Position numbers and translations under genes: made by a program
In this document: positions 51,671 through 64,000 of the stretch, piece after piece
Position numbering within the stretch: position 1 is the first letter of the stretch
How the letters are laid out: each line of letters starts with the position of its first letter
Source: Lichenostomus cassidix
Taxonomy: Eukaryota; Chordata; Aves; Passeriformes; Meliphagidae
Assembly: GCA_008360975.2 (NCBI GenBank)
Contig: CM039182.1
Span: forward strand, 61,106,016-61,170,015
DNA: 64,000 nucleotides
Direction of reading: 5' to 3'
Notes under the pieces: generated by a model
Databases searched by the model: none
Seen by the model: the letters and a program-made list of their open reading frames with translations, nothing else
Told to the model about the DNA's origin: nothing

Positions 51671-54600
51671 CTCACAGTGAAGAAGGAAAAAAAATTAGAG
51701 AAAAATGCAGTTATATAAACCCACAAAATTACGCTGACCTTTACCTCATCTTTCAGAATTTTCACTGTCTTACAAAAGGATGTAGAATTGTTTACATCAC
51801 TTGTGCTGCACTGATACCAGCCCTGTCAACATTTTGTTTGTTTATATATATCCCTAAATATACCTGCATACACATACATGCCTCTTCCTCACAGGACTGC
51901 TGATGTTATATGCATTAAAAAGAAAGCAAAATTATAAAGGGCAAGCATGGGAGAACAAATATTTTTTTGTTCTAATACAGAGGAAGTTTTAGCAAGTATG
52001 GTATCCCTGAATAAGGTTCCAACTGTTGGGCTCAGAGACTGCTGGTGAATGCCAGCTGAGCTGGGAAATCCACATGGAGCAGTACAGCTCAGCCCGGATG
52101 TCTCTACACATCCCTGCAGAATGAGTGTAACCAACTTGGGGACAGCCAGAAGCAAAATCCTACCCCAGTCCCTCCCACAAAAAGCATGCAGAAGAGTACT
52201 CTGGACTAATCTTTCCAAAGCAAAGACATTTCTTGAGGTTCTCCAGATGGAAGATGCTTCTGATGCAATCTTGCAGCAGGTACACATGCAACCCCCCTAT
52301 AATGTACCTTGTGCAACATGAGCTAACCAAACTGTTTGCTTCCCAAGCCCAGCTGAGAGAAAACACCAGGTCTCTGCTCCTGGTGTACTAATAGGCCAGT
52401 AAGATTTGGAGAAGACAAAAAGACAACCACCACCACCACAGACACAATTGCTACTAGGGCAAGGCACTTAACTTAAGGCTAGACATATCTAAATCAAGGT
52501 AGTTATAGCAGTCTATCTGTAAAGACTGGCTTCCCCAGTAGCATCCCTACTGAAACTCCCAACTGTGTTACTGCTACTCTTGGCTGTTCAGTATAGAAGT
52601 CTCTCCCCTTTCCATTCCAATGTATTGATTGTTCTCAGTCATTGTGTCCATGAGATTGTCTCAACAGCAGGCAAAAGCAGAAATTAGCTGACTTATGACC
52701 AACAGAGGAAAACAGCCTAATAACTAGGCAGATCATGTGGCTTGGAAAGCCACTGGAATAAGGTAGCTGTGGCCCAAAGAATTTAGTGCCACAGAAAATA
52801 AGCTCTGTATTTGAAAGGTGGAGTGAAAGCAGCATAAGCAGCTTTAGAAGCCACGTGACTCAGAGCAAGCGTGGACCTTAGGAGGAAATCCTCCTCTAAA
52901 GTTGCAGCATGGCAGTGAAATGGGAAGCCCAGGGAATGCCACAACAGAGTTTTGACTCTGGGCAGCCTTCGCTTTCACTACAAATACTCCTAATTCTGCT
53001 CACCTCCTACACCAAGAGCATCAAAAACCCTAGAGTAAGTCAAACCAAAGAAGTGCCCCAACCCTTCACCCACAAGCAGAGCTGTGAAGTCAGGCCTTTG
53101 CTCCCAACTGTGCCAATGATGGAGACGGCAGATAAGAGATAAACTCACTCTTCTTTTGGCCAGATACGCCTTCCTATGCTAACTATAGAAAGAGACTTCT
53201 TATTCTGACAGCAAGATAAGCAGGGATCACAGCAAGAAGAACTTGTAGTAGCAAGTTTCTATTTTTACAATAATTTTAACAATATTTTACACTGTCCTCA
53301 GCATGGTTTATCAAAGCTATCATCCACAGCCCTACAAGGCAGTATAAAAAGGCCTCCAAAAAAGACTAAAATGGAGTAAGTTAAGCATTGCAGAGCAGGC
53401 AGCCTTGACTCTAAAATTCTTGCAGTTGGGAGTTATAAACTCTCTATGAAAACAGTTTAATTTATTTTTAATAGTACTGAAACTTATTCTTTGCAACTTA
53501 AGTCTCAGAAGATATCAAGACTACTATAATAGAAACAATATGTCCTTTCTCATTCAAAGACTGTAATTAAAGAGATGAATAAAAGTTCTAAACATTACAA
53601 AACCAAGCTGTGCATTAGGCCAGATGCAGGCTGACTCAGATTCCACCACGCCAGGGATTACAACACCAGGTTGCACTTATAATGCAGCAAATTACTTCCA
53701 GAAACTCTGCAAGTAACTGCCAGGAAATACTTTACCACCTTTTGAACTACACATCTCTGAGAAAAATGCTGATAAATGATCCCTCTCTTTTCCAGCCTTG
53801 TCTGAACTTGACTTGCCTGAGACCCTATCTCCTCTATTGTGAAGACAGCACAAAAAGAAGGCATTTCTGATTTTTTTTTTCAGATACCAAAGTCAGACAT
53901 GCATAAATGCATGTTTAAGTATGTATACAACACAAAGCTAAACACTCTTCATAAAAATATAAACGCATCTCCTCATTTAGGATTTTTGGGGGCACATTGT
54001 TTCCTAGGTAACCCACCACCAGCCAAGACAAATTCTAGCCCCCAAACTGGCCACTAATTAAGCATCCAAACAGAACAATGCCTTGTGCCGCTGCCTCCTT
54101 TGCTAAAACAATGTGATACGACCTGCTAAGCATCTCTTGGCAATTACCTCTGTTAACCTCAGAATACCCCATTTTACTATTGATAGTTGAATGCTTCAAA
54201 GTCATCACAAAACATGTAGGAACTTGCAGGAAGCTTCTGCCTCTTTTTTCACTCACCTCTCTCCTCTGCCCAGTCCCTGCTACACACACGAAAATGTCAG
54301 ACATGTTTTCTTTGATTGTCTGAACTACATTACAGATACTAATATCTCAAAATGATGGCACAGTCTACTCCATTTCATGCAGCTTCCTTTCAAATATCTA
54401 TTATAGGTAATAATAATAGGGTAGGCTGGTGAACAAGAACCCCGCTTTCAAAAAAAAATTGTATTTCTGGATTTTTGTTCTACACTGAAAAAAAACCAAA
54501 GACTTTGGGAAATCTGAGGGAGGATGAAAAGAGAGGCAAACATACAGACGGGATCTGGGAAATAAGTTTAAACTTTTAACATCTCTGACTTGAATTATGG

Positions 54601-57600
54601 ACCTTCCACCTAGGTTTTCCCATACCCTATGGCACCGGGTCATGAAGCTATTACCCACTCAGGTCTGGAAGCATCTCCTACATTCTGACCAAATTTGACC
54701 AAATTAATTAAAATAATTTATCTATGTGTGTTTGTGAAGATGTGACCATTCGTCAGTGACAACCTTTATCACCAACAATCAATTCATAAATTTCTGGCCA
54801 GCAGTAGCAAAAAACCCTCAACTTATAACTTCTCCATAAATACCATAAACATCATTTAAGTACATAGAAACATGTAAAAGTGACTATGGAAATTCATCTA
54901 CTGTTAAGAAAAAAATAGGTAGATAAAGTTCGCAATAATTCCAATCTCCATGCAACTTTCTAGGGAAAGGGGAATAAAAGGACTTCTGGTAGCAGAAGGT
55001 TTTCCAGAACCTCCATGCCTGCAGTGTCTCCTCACAACCATTAAACAAAAACCCATTCTATTTACAACACGTTTGCACAGATCTAAATTACTGTATAAGG
55101 ACATCAAACAGCAGGAATTCCCACACAAATTACTGCATTAGCAGAAAGAATTTATAGGATGGGAGACCAGTAGAGAGTTTCACCTGAGTGCTTGCAGACT
55201 GCATTACTGATTACAGCACTTGAAACTGGAGGAGCCAAGCAAGACAGAGCTTCCCTGAAACAGAATTTCCCCTTCAACTTCCCAGCTGTTCAGTTTGACC
55301 ATAGATAAATACCTGTTTTGACAAGACCAATGGTTTTTATGTAAGGTGCACTTCTGAATACCACATTGTGCCTGCAGTTTAATGCTCCAGAGTTAACAAA
55401 TCTTGAAGTCAGAACAAAAGGTAATGGTAATTGATTTAAGTAAGTGGGCTCTGTCATGAAGAGTTTGGTGGTGACATAGGTGTGCATTCACAAATTGTTC
55501 ACATTTCCCAGCAGAAGTTTAAGCCCCTCTCATGCCCCTAAATCTATAACAGGACAACTGTTTAGCTACCTAAAGCATTTCTCATTGAAGCCACAAAATG
55601 TGGGCTTTTCTCCTTCTTTTTTTAAGATTTTACACACACAAAAAAAGAACAAGCCTGAATTTTAAACCAGATCTGTTCATTTATTTGGTTCAAAACATTA
55701 TCCCACAAACTGTTCTGTCAGCACAACTGAGGGGGCAAGAATGAGTGGGGGGAGAAAAGAGGATCAAGAATATCTTCAGCAATGCTGCTAAGCATCCTGG
55801 CACCCAGCCATTGCTAGAGGCAGAAGACTTTGGCTATTATGCCCCTTTATAAATATTTTTACATTTAAAAAGGACAACAAAAAACCTCCAAACCAAAACA
55901 GGCAGAAGACAGCGCACTACAAGTGTTCACCAGTGAGATGACTTTACCACGACAGAGCACCATCCTTTTTCTCCCTGGCCAAGTGATCCTGGGATTTTCC
56001 CTCCACTGCTGTGTCCCTTTCACATCGTGTACTCAGGAGTGCAGGGGATGTGGAGAACGACAACAGGTGAACCATAAACAATGAGCTGTGAACAACAATT
56101 CTCTCCATAAAATCCTCATGACATTTCTGAGTTCTGCTATGAAGAAAGAGTGAAATTTCTTTGAAGACTGATCAGCTCTCTGACATCCACTGTACACAGA
56201 AATTAAATGAGGAACTTGTGGATAAGACTATTTTAAGCCATTTCAATATTAAGTTTGCTCTATTCCTTAAGTGCACGGTTACTTGTTCTACTACAACCTA
56301 CTCTCAACAGGGGGTGAAGAAAGGCATTAGGGAGTAAATAGCATCTCTGAAGGCACAGTAAAAAATCTAAGGCAAAAGACATTTTCTCAAAATAACTGCT
56401 CCTGATTTTTACATGCCAAGGGGTGCAAAGACAAGAAAGAGCAGCAGTGGAAAATACTGACATAAGCAAGGAGTTACTGCAAGTTTGTCATGGTTTGTGT
56501 AAATGGACCAAAAAAATAGGGGTGATGGGAAGCAAGGAATTTCAAGACAAGCAACTGTTTTTTCCCGAAGGCTACACAAACTGGAGATAAGGAGGGGAAA
56601 AATTTACCTAGCAACAACTGCAGTTTGTGACATTCACCCAGCAATCTCCTAAAAAGCTACTTTAAGAAAGGAAGGGATGGCATAATTTATATTATCATAA
56701 ATAATCGTCAAGTTTTAAAGATTAACTATGCACACGTGCACACACAAAAAATGCAGCAAGCTTGCAAAGGCTACTGAAGTGTGTGTCACACCAAAGCAGT
56801 CTATGTATTTTAGAAACAGCAGGAGTGGTCCTGATTTTGATGGGGAAATAATCCTGACAATAATATCTTAAGCAAAAAAACAGAGTTGTTCTGAATATTT
56901 AAAATACTCCATCTACCAAATTCTCTTCAGACTTTTGAGTTGCAATGGGTAATAGTAAAAAAGACAGCTTTAAGCAGCCTTTAAAAATAAAAATGTTTCC
57001 CTGAAATACTCAGGCTCTGTCCTCCTTTCACAGATTTCTATTTCTCCACGGAATCAGTCAGGATGAACAAGACCCTTTTTTGTAAATGTACAATGCAAGT
57101 AAAAATAAATCTGTCAGAACTGAATTCTGGGATTTGGATTTTTTCCCCTACCCATGGGAGGGGACATAGGATCCCAATGCAGTAGATGTAGTGCATACTG
57201 ATCACGGAGCAGAGCCAAGAGAAAGTAGGGCGTATAATAAATGCATCTGCAAGGAAACCTTCATAACTTCAGGAATAATGCTGGTATAGTTGTTCCCTCC
57301 ACATGGAGGGAAACATGCTGATTCCTAGTAATCCAAATGTTTGGAGGGAGACTGTAAACACCCTGCCCCTCACCATAAATTCACGATTCACCAAAAAATA
57401 GCACCTTTTCTGCTGCTGATTCAAGATGATAGAGGAAGCAGCTTCTCAAGAGGAGCCAAGTTACATCCTTTCTTCCCAGCCTCACTCAGTGTCACCTCCT
57501 CCTCCAGTCAGAGACTGTACACCATTCTCTTAGTTACAAGATGAGATAACATTCTGAAGCTAAAAACATTTGCTCTGAAGCACAAAACAAAATCAAATTT

Positions 57601-59616
57601 TGAAATGTGATTGTGTACACTTCTAATGAGTCCTATATTTGCCAACCTATTAACATCATTTAAATCACTACTGCATGGCTTTAACGAGTCAAATACTACA
57701 TCTGAAGAATTACTAGCTAGTGCACTGGAACCAAAGGTTAGAAGGCTTTGTCTGCTTCTGCAAGAACACTTTATTTTTTCAGTTTTGCTTAGTAAAAATA
57801 TTTCATTTATTCTAACAAGAAGAAACTGATTAGAGCTGAATAACACCTGCTTTGTTCTCGTGTTTTTGAATGGTGACTAATAGATAAAAGAATGAGAAAA
57901 AAAAAGTAAATAAATTTTACTAAAAATCTATCTAAAAATAATATCCACTTGATTTGTTTTTAAAAAAAAACATTTCCACAAAATGAACCTTCAGAACAAA
58001 CATTCCAGTTCATTTACTTTTTTATAATTTAAATTATTTCACACTTTCATTTTAAATAAATTTTCAACCCAAACGGCTGGCTACAAGTAAAGCAATATTT
58101 GATCATTTAATTTATTTTTAAAATGATAAAAAATGTAATTTGAATGGATCATTACTAAAGTATAGTTATTCCATTTACACGTATCACCACATGAACCAAA
58201 CGTTCTTTAGTAAAGACACAAAATAATTTATTTTACTCCCATATTTCTTGCTGGGTAATTTAAATCATTATTTGCAAAGGCAGCTCCAACAGTAACCTTT
58301 CTTTGCATATGGAGAAAAAAAACTTTTAAAATATAAGATTTCCTCATCACAGCTTTAATGAAGTGGTGTTTGGAAGTCAAAAGGAGATAATTTAGGCCTT
58401 AAAATGGGAACACTTGTTTGTGGGACAAGACTCTGATGTGAATTCAGGAACTGGTATGACTTGTAAAATAATCCTTCCACCTTAATTCTGTCTCTTCCTT
58501 GACACAATGTCCTATACAACCCTCCAGCAGTCCTGCTTGCAATCTGGAATGTGGCTGCAAGCCAGCACTGCTCAATATTACTCTGTGCTGTCACACCACT
58601 AAATGTCTACATAACTTGTCCCAATATCTAATAGATCTCCTCTCCTGAAATAATCTATTTCCGGTGCATGCAACAGTACAAAGTATCAAGCTGGACGGCA
58701 GGTGTACTGCCTGTCTTTGAAAGTTGACTGTCACGGCTCAGTGAAGATGAGCATAGTCGATCCATAGGCCAAATCCGCTCCACTGCAGCATTCCCATCAA
58801 ACAGCTCTCACACTTACACCCAAGGTCTGTGCCATTTTCCATAACAATGCACACCTCCCCAACACTCAGGAACAGGACTGACAAATAATTGGTACACAAG
58901 TTTCTTTTCTTCAGCATTTGTAAGTTACTCTCTGGGCACCTGTTAACTGCCAAACATCAGAAGTGGCAACTTGGCATCCACACCAGAAGGGTGTTTGGTT
59001 TGGCGTTTGTTTTTCAGCACACCTTGCACCGGCAGGTTCATAAAAACTTATTCAAAAAATAAACACAGATAAAGCCAACTGTGAGCTTACTGTTACAAAA
59101 GAAAATCAGTCAGTAAGTAAAACTTAGTAAGGCAGGCAGTTTTCCCTGACACAGTGCTGATCTCAGCACCACAGAAGGCAGCATTCATCTCATCAGACTT
59201 GAGATCTGGAGTCCAACTCAACAGACTGAGCCTGGGATTCAGGCCCTTTGCAATTCATGGAGAGAGCTTGCCTTCGTCTTTTGCAGGCCACTCAATGAGT
59301 CACACATAGAACCAGACAGGATGTTTTTTTCTTTTATGGAAAACACTGAAATTTCAGATGTTTCTCCATCCAAAGTCAGGAAGAAATCACAATCACACTA
59401 ACATGAGAAGAACGGCAACCAGCAGTACCTAAACAGCCTCAGGGTTAGGATGCTGGCTTCAGGCTTCCATGAGGGCTCTCTCTCTCTCTGCCTGCAGCCT
59501 GGGTTACCAGGAAACCATTAGAGCCACTTCGCTCACACTGATACACTCAGAGTTACCTGTGCGAACAGTAGCCTCCACCTCAGTCTCTCATACCCCACGT
59601 TAGCACCATGATACTG
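51671..59616 (-). other. SLC66A2: SLC66A2 upstream intron, part 3
   Basis: About 8 kb of A/T-rich sequence without a recognised exon, repeat family or RNA gene. A short palindrome with 9-bp arms lies at 57293-57312. The frames on both strands are short and without domain features. Confidence 0.6.
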
Positions 59617-59656
59617 CTTTGCAGCCTGCATAACTGGAGTTATGCAGGCTGCAAAG
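59617..59656. repeat. perfect 40-bp palindrome (19-bp arms, 2-bp spacer)
   Basis: Left arm 59617-59635 and right arm 59638-59656 are exact reverse complements around GG. Key pieces: CTTTGCAGCC ... GGCTGCAAAG. The flanks hold near-repeats of TCTTTACAYRGCT (59656-59700), so the site has been reworked locally. Confidence 0.95.
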
Positions 59657-61734
59657 TCTTTACATGGCTTTACACGGCTCAGCTCCAGTCTTTACACAGC
59701 TAAAAGCATTCAGGGGCAGAGGCAGACACAAACTAATGGGCAATGAAGGCTAAACTGAGCCAACTGCATGCACCTTGTTGTGGTGGCAACAGGGGATCAA
59801 GAACACACCTAAGCCCTCTGCCCTAACTCATACTTGCTCCTTAGCACCTAAGCCTTCTGCCCTAATTCATTCTTGCTCAGCACTCCCACACAATACTGAC
59901 ACAGAACACCTACGTTCTACTGCTTCATCTTCTTTCTTCAGAGCTGGTACACAAAACAAAACTTCCTATGTCATCTCTCAAAAGCAAACAGCCAAGGGAG
60001 ACTGGCTAAGATCTCTCTTCTCTCTCACTTAAAACATCCTCCTAGAGTTTGAAAACCCTTTCCCAATGAACCTTTGGTGCATCACTGCTTGCAAAGTGGG
60101 AGTGTGGAGTGGGGAGAATAAGGGAATCTTTTCATCAGATAAAGCTATCATCTAATTGTTTTCAGTCCAGGATGGTCAGTGTACTGCATTACAGGTCAAA
60201 AGCATGACATTTGTGTTGAAATATAAAAGGGTTTATTTTGTTTTCCCTTGATACAGCAATGAAAATGGCAAAGCACTGATGCTTCAATGATAAGTGCCTT
60301 TCAATCTCCAGCAAAAAGAAATGTCTTGTTAAAATGGTATTATTTATAAGAGCTTCAGAAGCATTGATTTATTAAATATATTCCCTATTTCTAGCTTACT
60401 AGAAACTACCAATTTTATATTCCCAGTGAATTTTAAATAATTAAATGAAGCTAATAAAACATAAAGGACACAAAATGTAGTGAAAAAATAAATCAGGCTG
60501 TGTACAACAATCACGTTGTACCTTGAGCATGACCTCCACATGCAGTTCCTGGAGAAAATTCTGTCAGCTTAGACGTCCAACATGACACCTGCCCCTTGCA
60601 GCATTTTAATTGGGATCAAGTGAGTGCTGCCACCCAGCTCAGCACCTCAGGTCACCCCATTGTCCATTCCTCCCACTGCATACAGCCAGTGGGTATGGTT
60701 ATCTCAGAAGGTTCATTTCCAACAGGAGCAAAACTCCTGAGTAAATAATGTTCTCAAGGCCCTAACATATCAAATGAGCAGCTTTTCAGAGTGACAAAAT
60801 CCACCCTTCCAATGCAGTGCATGTTGGAGAGTCAGCAGCAGAAAGTGAGTGCAAGCTGTGCCCCATCTCCTGCACAGGACATAACTTCAATGTTGACAGA
60901 TGTTGACCCTGATGACAGGCTCATGTGTTGAACTGTTGATTCCATACCACTTACCTAAATGCAGAGATAAGGTTCTTTAAGAATTCATGAAACCTACAAA
61001 ATCTGCATGTACCATAATCTATAACAAGATCCTAAAAATGTGCTGCAACCAGAATTTTTTCCCCTAGCAAGCTGTCTAGACAATCCATTATGTCGGAGCA
61101 GGCAGCACTGGGCAACAGTGCTTCTTTAAGCACACACCATGCCAGCCAGTGCTACAAGCCACTTAGGAAAATAAAAAGCAAGCAAGTGTATTAGTACAAA
61201 CAATTACAACCCCCTCGGCTTGAAAATTTATTCTGAAATCTGTGGCGAGTTGAGTCACACTTTAAATATTTCTTCACTTAAATCTTTTGCACTGAACTGG
61301 CAAATTGGCCATCATCTAGAAAATCATTGTTTCTCTTCTCACCTTTTTGCTTATAAAAACTGAAAGAGACCTGGCATGCAGCAAAGCTGGACATCACAGT
61401 GAAAGCCAGATAACTAATTGTCACCATGGCTCTTAAATCACCTCTTGCCTTCTTGCATTAATAATGCTTTAAAGTGTTTTCACTGGTGAGGTCTGCCCTC
61501 TACAGCTCCTTAGCCCTGCTAGCAAAGCTGAAGGAGTGAAGCAGTACCCAAAACAGGAAAGTAGGAGTCTTGGAGTACCTAAATTTATGCATGTGACACC
61601 AATGGGATGAATGTGGGGGTGTTGAGGGTGCAGGCTGATGTCTTTGTAAGGCTACTCTATCATCTCTGAAAGATCATGGTATTGGGAGAGATTTTCTATT
61701 ACTGGGTATAGCAGGAAGAAAAGGTAAAAAAATC
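59657..61734 (-). other. SLC66A2: SLC66A2 upstream intron, part 4
   Basis: Short near-repeats occur at 59656-59710 (CTTTACA-type) and 59800-59880 (CCTAAGCCYTCTGCCCTAAYTCAT, twice). Otherwise unique sequence; no exon is recognised. Confidence 0.55.
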
Positions 61735-62450
61735 GCAAGGAGGAGATCCAGAGAACTATAGGCCAGTCAAGATAACCTCATCCATGGGATGGTTATGGAA
61801 GAAGTCCTCATGGAAGTCACTTCACAGCACAAGAAGGACAAGAAGGTGAACAGGACAGCCTGCACGGCTTTAACAAGGGCAAACTGACTGACCTGACTGA
61901 CCTATATTGTGAGATGGTAACCTTTCAGTATCTGAAGGGAGCCTACCAGGAGCTGGAGGAAGACTCTCCAGCAGGAGCTGTAGTGATAGGACAAGGAGTA
62001 ATGGGTACAAAGTGAAAGAGGGGAAATTTAGGTTAGCTACTAGGAAGAAATTTTTTTTACTGTGAGGGTGGTGGTTGTGGGTTTTTGTGGTGGGGTTGGG
62101 TTGTTTTGTTTTTTTTGTGTTTTGTGTTTAGGGCAAGAGGAGAGCAGTGGATGTTGTTTACAGTGCCTTTAACAAGCCTACTGACAGTCTCTTGCAGTGT
62201 TTTTATTAACAAATTACTGATTGGTAAGTGGACAATAAAAAAAGGTAGAAAACTGGCTGGATCATCAGGCTCAAAGAATTCTTCCTATCAAAGGAAAAAC
62301 AATTTATGACCAGTTACAAGGCAGCGCAGAGTGATGAATACTAGGGCCAACACTCTTTCATATATTTTATTAACAACCATGATGATGTTGAGCTCATGAA
62401 TAACAAATTAGGGAGAGTGAGCAATAAACAACTTCCTCACAATGGGAAGC
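61735..62450 (+). mobile_element. diverged CR1 LINE fragments (ORF2 region), interrupted
   Basis: Pieces of CR1 ORF2 and 3' sequence are recognisable: GAACTATAGGCCAGTCA near 61752; CAGTATCTGAAGGGAGCCTACC near 61927; and GTGATAGGACAAGGAGTAATGG near 61983, followed by TTAGGAAGAAATT. A further piece near 62145-62290 (GTGGATGTTGTTTAC ... GAAAACTGGCTGG) comes from an earlier part of ORF2, so at least two copies or a rearranged copy are present. A G/T-rich run at 62059-62128 breaks the order. All frames are broken. Confidence 0.75.
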
Positions 62451-62763
62451 AGAAGGGCAGACACTGATATCATCTCTGCTGACCAGTGTCAGCCTGATGA
62501 AATGGTGTGAAGCTGTATCAGGGGAAGTTTAGGTTGGATATTAGGAAAAGGTTCTTCACCCAGAAAATGGATGGGCACTGGAACAGGCTCCCCAGAAGAG
62601 TGAGCGGTCACAGCATCAAGCCTGACAGAGTACAAGAAGTGTCTGGACAACACCCTCAGGGTCACAGTGTGATTCCTAGGGCCGTCCTCTACAAGGCAAG
62701 GAGTTGGGCTCCAATGATCCTTGCGGATCCCTTCCAACCCATGATATTGTATGATTCTACGAA
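62451..62763 (+). mobile_element. CR1 LINE fragment with intact 3' end
   Basis: It runs from GACCAGTGTC near 62480 through GGTTGGATATTAGGAAAAGG, GGGCACTGGAACAGGCTCCCC and GAGTTGGGCTCCAATGATCC to the CR1 tail ATGATATTGTATGATTCTA near 62757. 5'-truncated, plus orientation. Confidence 0.88.
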
Positions 62764-63179
62764 CTGACGACAGTACTGCTATTCAAAGGAATCTTAGTCT
62801 GGGGATATGGGCTGACAGGAATCCAGTGATGTTCAGGGTTACTGTGCATCTGGAAAGGAGTAACCACACACCACAGTACCCATGCAGAGGGTATGCATGG
62901 AGGGTTATTCTCACTGGAGAACAGCTTCATAGAATAGCAGAGGGTAGCCTGGCAAGCAAGTTGATTGCCTTTACTATGGGAATACACTTTTTGACTTGTG
63001 CTCAATCACTTTCCAGGCTGTATAGTTGAGCAAACATGCGGCAAGCAGATGGATGGAGCGTTTATTCCTCTCTATTTAATGCCCACAAGGCACATTACCT
63101 GAAGGGTTCATTAACCTTCCAAGTACAAGAAAGACTGACCTCCTGGAGTTACCCACTGAACTGCACTCTCAGCAAATGA
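62764..63179. other. spacer between CR1 fragments
   Basis: Unique sequence. Frames here are short and unrecognised. A CATAGAATAG-like scrap near 62928 may be a remnant CR1 end, but it is too short to call. Confidence 0.5.
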
Positions 63180-63945
63180 CACCAAGTTGGGTGGGAATGC
63201 TGACTCACTGGAGGGTAAGAAGGCTCTGCAGAGGGATTGGGGTCAATGGGCCAAGGCCAAGTGCATGAGGCTCAACAAGGTGAAGTGCTGGGTCCTGCCA
63301 TTCAGTCACAACCACAAGCAGTGCTACAGGCTGGGGGATGAGTGGCTGGAGAAACAGCCAGCAGAACAGGACCTGGGGGTGCTGGTTGACAGTTGCTGAA
63401 CGTGAGCCAGTGCGTGTCCTGGTGGCCAAGAAGGCCAATGGCATCCTGGCCTTTATCAGCAATAGTGTGGCCAGCCGGACTAGAGCAGTGTTTGACTCCC
63501 TGTACTCAGCAGTGGTGAGGACACACCTTAAATCCTGTGCTTAGTTTTGGGGCCCTCACTGCAAGAAAGACATTGAGGAACATGTCCAGAGAAGGGAAAT
63601 GGAGCTGGGAAGGGGTCTGAAACACAGGTCTGATAAGAAGCAGCTGAGGGAGCTGGGGGTGTTAAGTCTAGAGAAAAGGAGGCTCAGAGGTGACCTTATC
63701 ACTCGCTACAACGGCCTGAAAGGAGGGTGTAGCCCAGTGGGGGGTCAGTCTCTTCCCCCAAGTAACAAGTGACAGGAGAGGAGGAAATGCCCTCAAGTTG
63801 GAGAAGAGGAGGTTTGGACTGGATATTAGGAAAGAATCTTCACAGAACAGGCTGTCAAGCACAAGGGTCAACAAACCAGCTCTGTTTGAACATTTAGATG
63901 TTTCATCACTGATATTATTAAGGCACCTAATTATTCTGGCTCCCA
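63180..63945 (+). mobile_element. CR1 LINE fragment: end of ORF2 and 3' region
   Basis: The sequence encodes, in broken frames, the C-terminal part of the CR1 ORF2 protein: conserved pieces [41 protein letters not shown] and [13 protein letters not shown], then a frame with [16 protein letters not shown]. The nucleic acid then runs into the ATTAGGAAAGAATCTTCACAGAACAGG block near 63828. Known role of the intact protein: endonuclease and reverse transcriptase of the LINE. Stops and frameshifts make this copy dead. The true 3' tail is not present. Confidence 0.88.
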
Positions 63946-64000
63946 CAAAGAAGGAAAAGATTTTCCCAACACCTCTGTGTATTCACTATTTCCCAGCCCT

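Noticed and set aside
58355..58594. Minus-strand 79-codon frame with exon-like base composition
   Set aside because: Considered as an upstream SLC66A2 exon or old pseudogene; no PQ-loop character and no domain recognised.
62928..62940. CATAGAATAG as another CR1 3' end
   Set aside because: Too short, and the conserved block that should precede it is missing.

Overview
The window is vertebrate nuclear DNA and almost certainly avian. It carries several CR1 LINE fragments with typical 3' ends, LTRs of bird endogenous retroviruses, and two host genes in the tail-to-tail order seen beside each other on human 18q23. Most of the window is intron. It contains no bacterial-type operons, CRISPR arrays, tRNA or rRNA genes that I can support.

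Layout: (1) 1-14661 reads as an intron of KCNG2 on the + strand. A nearly complete provirus (8441-14293, coding on the - strand) sits in it, 363 bp before the splice acceptor. (2) 14662-15456 is the last coding exon of KCNG2 (silent Kv6.2 potassium channel subunit: S2 to S6, pore and C-terminus). A 3' UTR follows, with a good poly(A) signal near 17047. (3) 17.1-21.3 kb is the gap between the two convergent genes and holds a solo LTR at about 17.67-18.2 kb. (4) 21.3-44.3 kb is the 3' half of SLC66A2 (PQLC1) on the - strand: 3' UTR, last coding exon (23890-24097), a 20 kb intron, and the preceding exon (44067-44283). The phases of these two exons fit exactly. (5) 44.3-64 kb is upstream SLC66A2 intron; the N-terminal exons were not found and should lie beyond the right edge. 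It holds a solo LTR of the same family as the provirus, a perfect 40-bp palindrome, and a CR1 cluster at 61.7-63.95 kb.

The most interesting object is the provirus. It has 5-bp target duplications, a tRNA-Lys-type primer site, no env, and a pol whose stop codon touches the 3' LTR. Its gag-position ORF is open and has multi-spanning hydrophobic segments at the N-terminus, ahead of a capsid-like region. Gag and pro-pol share one frame, separated by a single TAG that lies inside a hairpin. Pol resembles the class III / ERVL lineage. Gag and protease-RT remain open, while RNase H-integrase carries three in-frame TGA codons and a fourth TGA separates it from RT.

Limits: family names rest on recognition by eye, not on a search. 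Ends of old repeats are approximate. Intron and UTR extents are inferred from exon phase, splice sites and poly(A) motifs.
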